The translations under genes and the position numbers were made by a program. The notes under the pieces were generated by a model, which did no database searches, was not told where the DNA came from, and saw only the letters and a list, made by a program, of their open reading frames with translations. DNA of 8,014 nt from positions 1-8,014 of the forward strand of contig DAOVWI010000096.1 of assembly GCA_030636765.1 (NCBI GenBank), written 5' to 3'. The DNA is from Gemmatimonadales bacterium. Lineage in GTDB: Bacteria; Gemmatimonadota; Gemmatimonadetes; Palauibacterales; Palauibacteraceae. Of the stretch, positions 6,276 through 8,014 are shown one piece after another (position 1 is the first letter of the stretch; each line of letters opens with the position of its first letter).

Positions 6276-7514
6276 CTACAACGATTCGAACAGCTCCACG
6301 CCATCGCCCCGCAAGACCTCCTCGATGGCGGGCAGGGCCCACTCGAGCTCCTCCCTGGTCACCACCAAGGGCGGCGCGAAGCGGACCACCTGCTCGTGGG
6401 TCTCCTTGGCCAGGATCCCCCGCTCCATCAGAGACTCGCAGAACGGGCGGGCAGTTCCCGAACCCTCCCGGATCACTACGCCGATCATCAGGCCTCGGCC
6501 GCGAACCTCCTCGACGTGCGGCGAGTCGATCGCCCGAAGCCGCTCCATGAACCAGTTCCCGAGCTCGTCCGCCCGGGCGGGGAGGTCCTCGTCCAGGATC
6601 ACGCGCAGTGCCTCGCGGGCCACGGCGGCCCCGAGCGGGTTGCCCCCGAAGGTGGACCCGTGGTCGCCGGGGGCGAAGACGTCCATGATGTCATCCGGGG
6701 CGAGGATCGCCGAGACGGGATAGACGCCTCCTCCGAGCGCTTTCCCGACGATCAGGATGTCCCCCCGCTCGCCGTCCCAATCGCCGCAGAAGAGCCGCCC
6801 GGTGCGCCCGAGCCCCGTCTGGATCTCGTCGTTCAGGACGAGGACGCCGCGGCTCCGGCAGATCTCCACGCAGCGGCCGAACCAACCGTCGGGCGGAACG
6901 ACCACGCCTCCCTCGCCCTGCAGGGGTTCCACGAGGAAGCCCACCGTGTGATCGGCGATCGCCTCCTGGAGCGCGACCTCGTCGCCGTAGGGGATCAGCT
7001 TGAAGCCCGGGGTGAACGGTCCGAACCCGTCGCGGTAGCTCGGCTCCGAGGAGAAGCCGACGATGGTCGTCGTGCGGCCGTGGAAGTTGTTCTCGCAGGC
7101 GATGATCTCCGCCCTTCCCTCCGGCACGCCCTTCTTGCGGTAGCCCCACTTCCGGGCCGCCTTGATCGCCGTCTCCACCGCCTCGGCCCCCGTATTCATC
7201 GGTAGCGCCACGTCGAACCCGGTGGCCTCGCACAGCTCCCGGAGGAAGGGGCCCATCTGGTCGTTGTGGAAGGCCCGGGACGTGAGCGTGAGGCGAGCGG
7301 CCTGCGCCTCGAGCGCCGCCAGGATCCGTGGATGGCGGTGCCCCTGGTTGAGGGCGGAGTAAGAGGCCAGCATGTCCAGGTACTTCCTTCCCTCCACGTC
7401 CCACACCCAGCACCCCTCGCCCCGCTCGAGCACGACCGGGAGCGGCTCGTAGTTGTGGGCGCCGTAAAGCTCCGCCTCGGCAAGGAGTCTCTCGGTGCTC
7501 CCCGACTCCGTCAT
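6276..7514 (-). CDS. rocD: Ornithine aminotransferase (ornithine--oxo-acid transaminase)
   Basis: This 412-aa class III PLP aminotransferase would move the delta-amino group of L-ornithine to 2-oxoglutarate, giving glutamate 5-semialdehyde, which cyclises to pyrroline-5-carboxylate, and glutamate. This is a step of arginine/ornithine breakdown and proline supply. Diagnostic sequences are AHNYEPLPVVLERGEG at the N-terminus, MNTGAEAVETAIKAARKWGY for phosphate binding, NNFHGRTTT, VEPLQGEGGVVVPP, NDEIQTGLGRTGR with Asp229, IVGKALGGGVYPVSA with Schiff-base Lys258, and DHGSTFGGNPL. Length and motif order are normal for RocD. The ATG at 7514 is chosen over the in-frame ATG at 7541 because GAGGAAAGG lies 6 bases upstream of it. 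It is the first gene of the probable rocD-lat-doxX operon. With a relative acting on a related diamino acid next to it, specificity cannot be proven from sequence, but the Orn subgroup match is strong. Confidence 0.94.
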   Translation of the reverse strand: MTESGSTERLLAEAELYGAHNYEPLPVVLERGEGCWVWDVEGRKYLDMLASYSALNQGHRHPRILAALEAQAARLTLTSRAFHNDQMGPFLRELCEATGFDVALPMNTGAEAVETAIKAARKWGYRKKGVPEGRAEIIACENNFHGRTTTIVGFSSEPSYRDGFGPFTPGFKLIPYGDEVALQEAIADHTVGFLVEPLQGEGGVVVPPDGWFGRCVEICRSRGVLVLNDEIQTGLGRTGRLFCGDWDGERGDILIVGKALGGGVYPVSAILAPDDIMDVFAPGDHGSTFGGNPLGAAVAREALRVILDEDLPARADELGNWFMERLRAIDSPHVEEVRGRGLMIGVVIREGSGTARPFCESLMERGILAKETHEQVVRFAPPLVVTREELEWALPAIEEVLRGDGVELFESL

Positions 7515-7708
7515 ATCAATCCTTTCCTCATGACCCGTCATCGGCCGATCCTGGTCGGTCGCGACCGTTCTCCGCGATCGCCCGTCCCGGAAGAAACCAC
7601 GGTATGCGTGCGCCGTCCAGCGCGACCGCGTCGGCGCTTCCCGCTCGAGTGCCCACGGGACGCCGGGAACGATGAGAAGAGGCTCCCGGGCGTCCAGGTG
7701 TAGCCCGT
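7515..7708 (-). promoter_or_regulatory. Intergenic region upstream of rocD, with palindromes
   Basis: This 194-bp gap lies between the S41 peptidase stop and rocD. It contains a perfect 12-bp palindrome, CGGTCGCGACCG (7556-7567), about 42 bp before the rocD start, which could be a regulator site. A larger inverted repeat pairs TTCCCG (7638-7643) with CGGGAA (7664-7669) around a 20-base loop, placed where a terminator for the S41 gene might be, but no U-tract follows. GAGGAAAGG (7521-7529, read on the minus strand) is the rocD ribosome binding site. No convincing -35/-10 pair was found. No gene is seen here. Confidence 0.35.
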
Positions 7709-8014
7709 CTACTCGTTGCTACTGGCGCGAGCAGCCCTCTCGCCCGCCGCTGTCCGATCCTCATACGGGGGCTGCCGGACGACAGGCGGCGGGGTGACCT
7801 CGAGCAGACGCAGCGACTCGCCGATTGCGGCCTCTAGCTGCGGGTCGATCCCGCGAGCGAGCTCCGACGGATCCTCCGGCACAAGGATATCGGGCTCCAC
7901 ACCGTACCCCTCGTCGAACCATGTGCCGTCCGGGTGATACATGCGGAAGGTTGGGACGGTGTGAAAGCCGCCGTCCACCAGCGGCGGTGAGCCGCTGATC
8001 CCGATCAGGCCGCC
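7709..8014 (-). CDS. Tricorn-like S41 peptidase, C-terminal fragment (5' part outside window)
   Basis: The frame is open from the window edge to a TAG at 7709, giving the last 101 residues of a longer protein. The visible part reads GGLIGISGSPPLVDGGFHTV, then PTFRMYHPDGTWFDEGYGVE and PDILVPEDPSELARGIDPQL, then EAAIGESLRLLE. This is the typical end of the S41 (C-terminal-processing/tricorn) protease domain: the GTRTWGG-type strand, a hydrophobic turn, the GxGVEPDI segment and the closing helix. Tricorn-type bacterial members carry beta-propeller and PDZ domains ahead of this part and degrade peptides; those domains and the catalytic Ser lie outside the window. A polar tail of about 29 residues (TPPPVVRQPPYEDR onward) follows. 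It is on the same strand as rocD but 194 bp away, so cotranscription is uncertain. Confidence 0.85.
   Translation of the reverse strand, partial: GGLIGISGSPPLVDGGFHTVPTFRMYHPDGTWFDEGYGVEPDILVPEDPSELARGIDPQLEAAIGESLRLLEVTPPPVVRQPPYEDRTAAGERAARASSNE

Noticed and set aside
6264..7205. 313-codon plus-strand frame opposite rocD
   Set aside because: It is a shadow of rocD with no recognisable protein features.
7528..7764. 78-codon minus-strand frame in the gap between the S41 peptidase gene and rocD
   Set aside because: Overlaps the S41 3' end in a different frame, has Arg/Ala/Gly-rich composition and no ribosome binding site or homology that I recognise.

Overview
The window is GC-rich bacterial chromosomal DNA with tightly packed genes. 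No RNA genes, mobile elements, CRISPR arrays or phage genes are visible. The gene set is a secreted serine peptidase with a beta-propeller, a tricorn-like S41 peptidase, a lipoprotein esterase, a DinB-fold protein and a paired ornithine/lysine aminotransferase locus. That mix, plus the GC-rich codon use, suggests a protein-degrading heterotroph of the Gemmatimonadota type. The taxonomy is an inference from gene style, not a measured placement.

Layout. Positions 1-1295 (minus strand, 3' end cut) encode a lipoprotein with an esterase-like alpha/beta-hydrolase domain. A 210-bp divergent intergenic region follows, with a TATACT box and a short palindrome. On the plus strand from 1506 come a secreted S9 peptidase (DPP5-like), a DinB-family protein and possibly a 36-aa single-span membrane peptide. 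These converge on a minus-strand cluster which, in transcription order, is rocD (7514-6276), lat (6240-4870) and a DoxX-family membrane protein (4864-4439). The gaps are 35 bp and 5 bp, so the three probably form one operon. Upstream of rocD, after a 194-bp gap, is the 3' end of a tricorn-like S41 peptidase on the same strand, cut by the window edge.

How it fits together. The S9 and S41 peptidases would release peptides and amino acids. RocD and Lat would remove the terminal amino groups of ornithine and lysine onto 2-oxoglutarate, giving glutamate and two semialdehydes (glutamate 5-semialdehyde and 2-aminoadipate 6-semialdehyde). The dehydrogenases expected to finish these routes are not in the window. 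The DoxX protein is close enough to lat for translational coupling, but its role is unknown. No clearly novel defence or mobile system is present. The most interesting items are the coupled rocD-lat-doxX unit, the repeat-built N-terminus of Lat, a perfect tandem 11-mer between the S9 and DinB genes, and palindromes upstream of the S9 gene and rocD.
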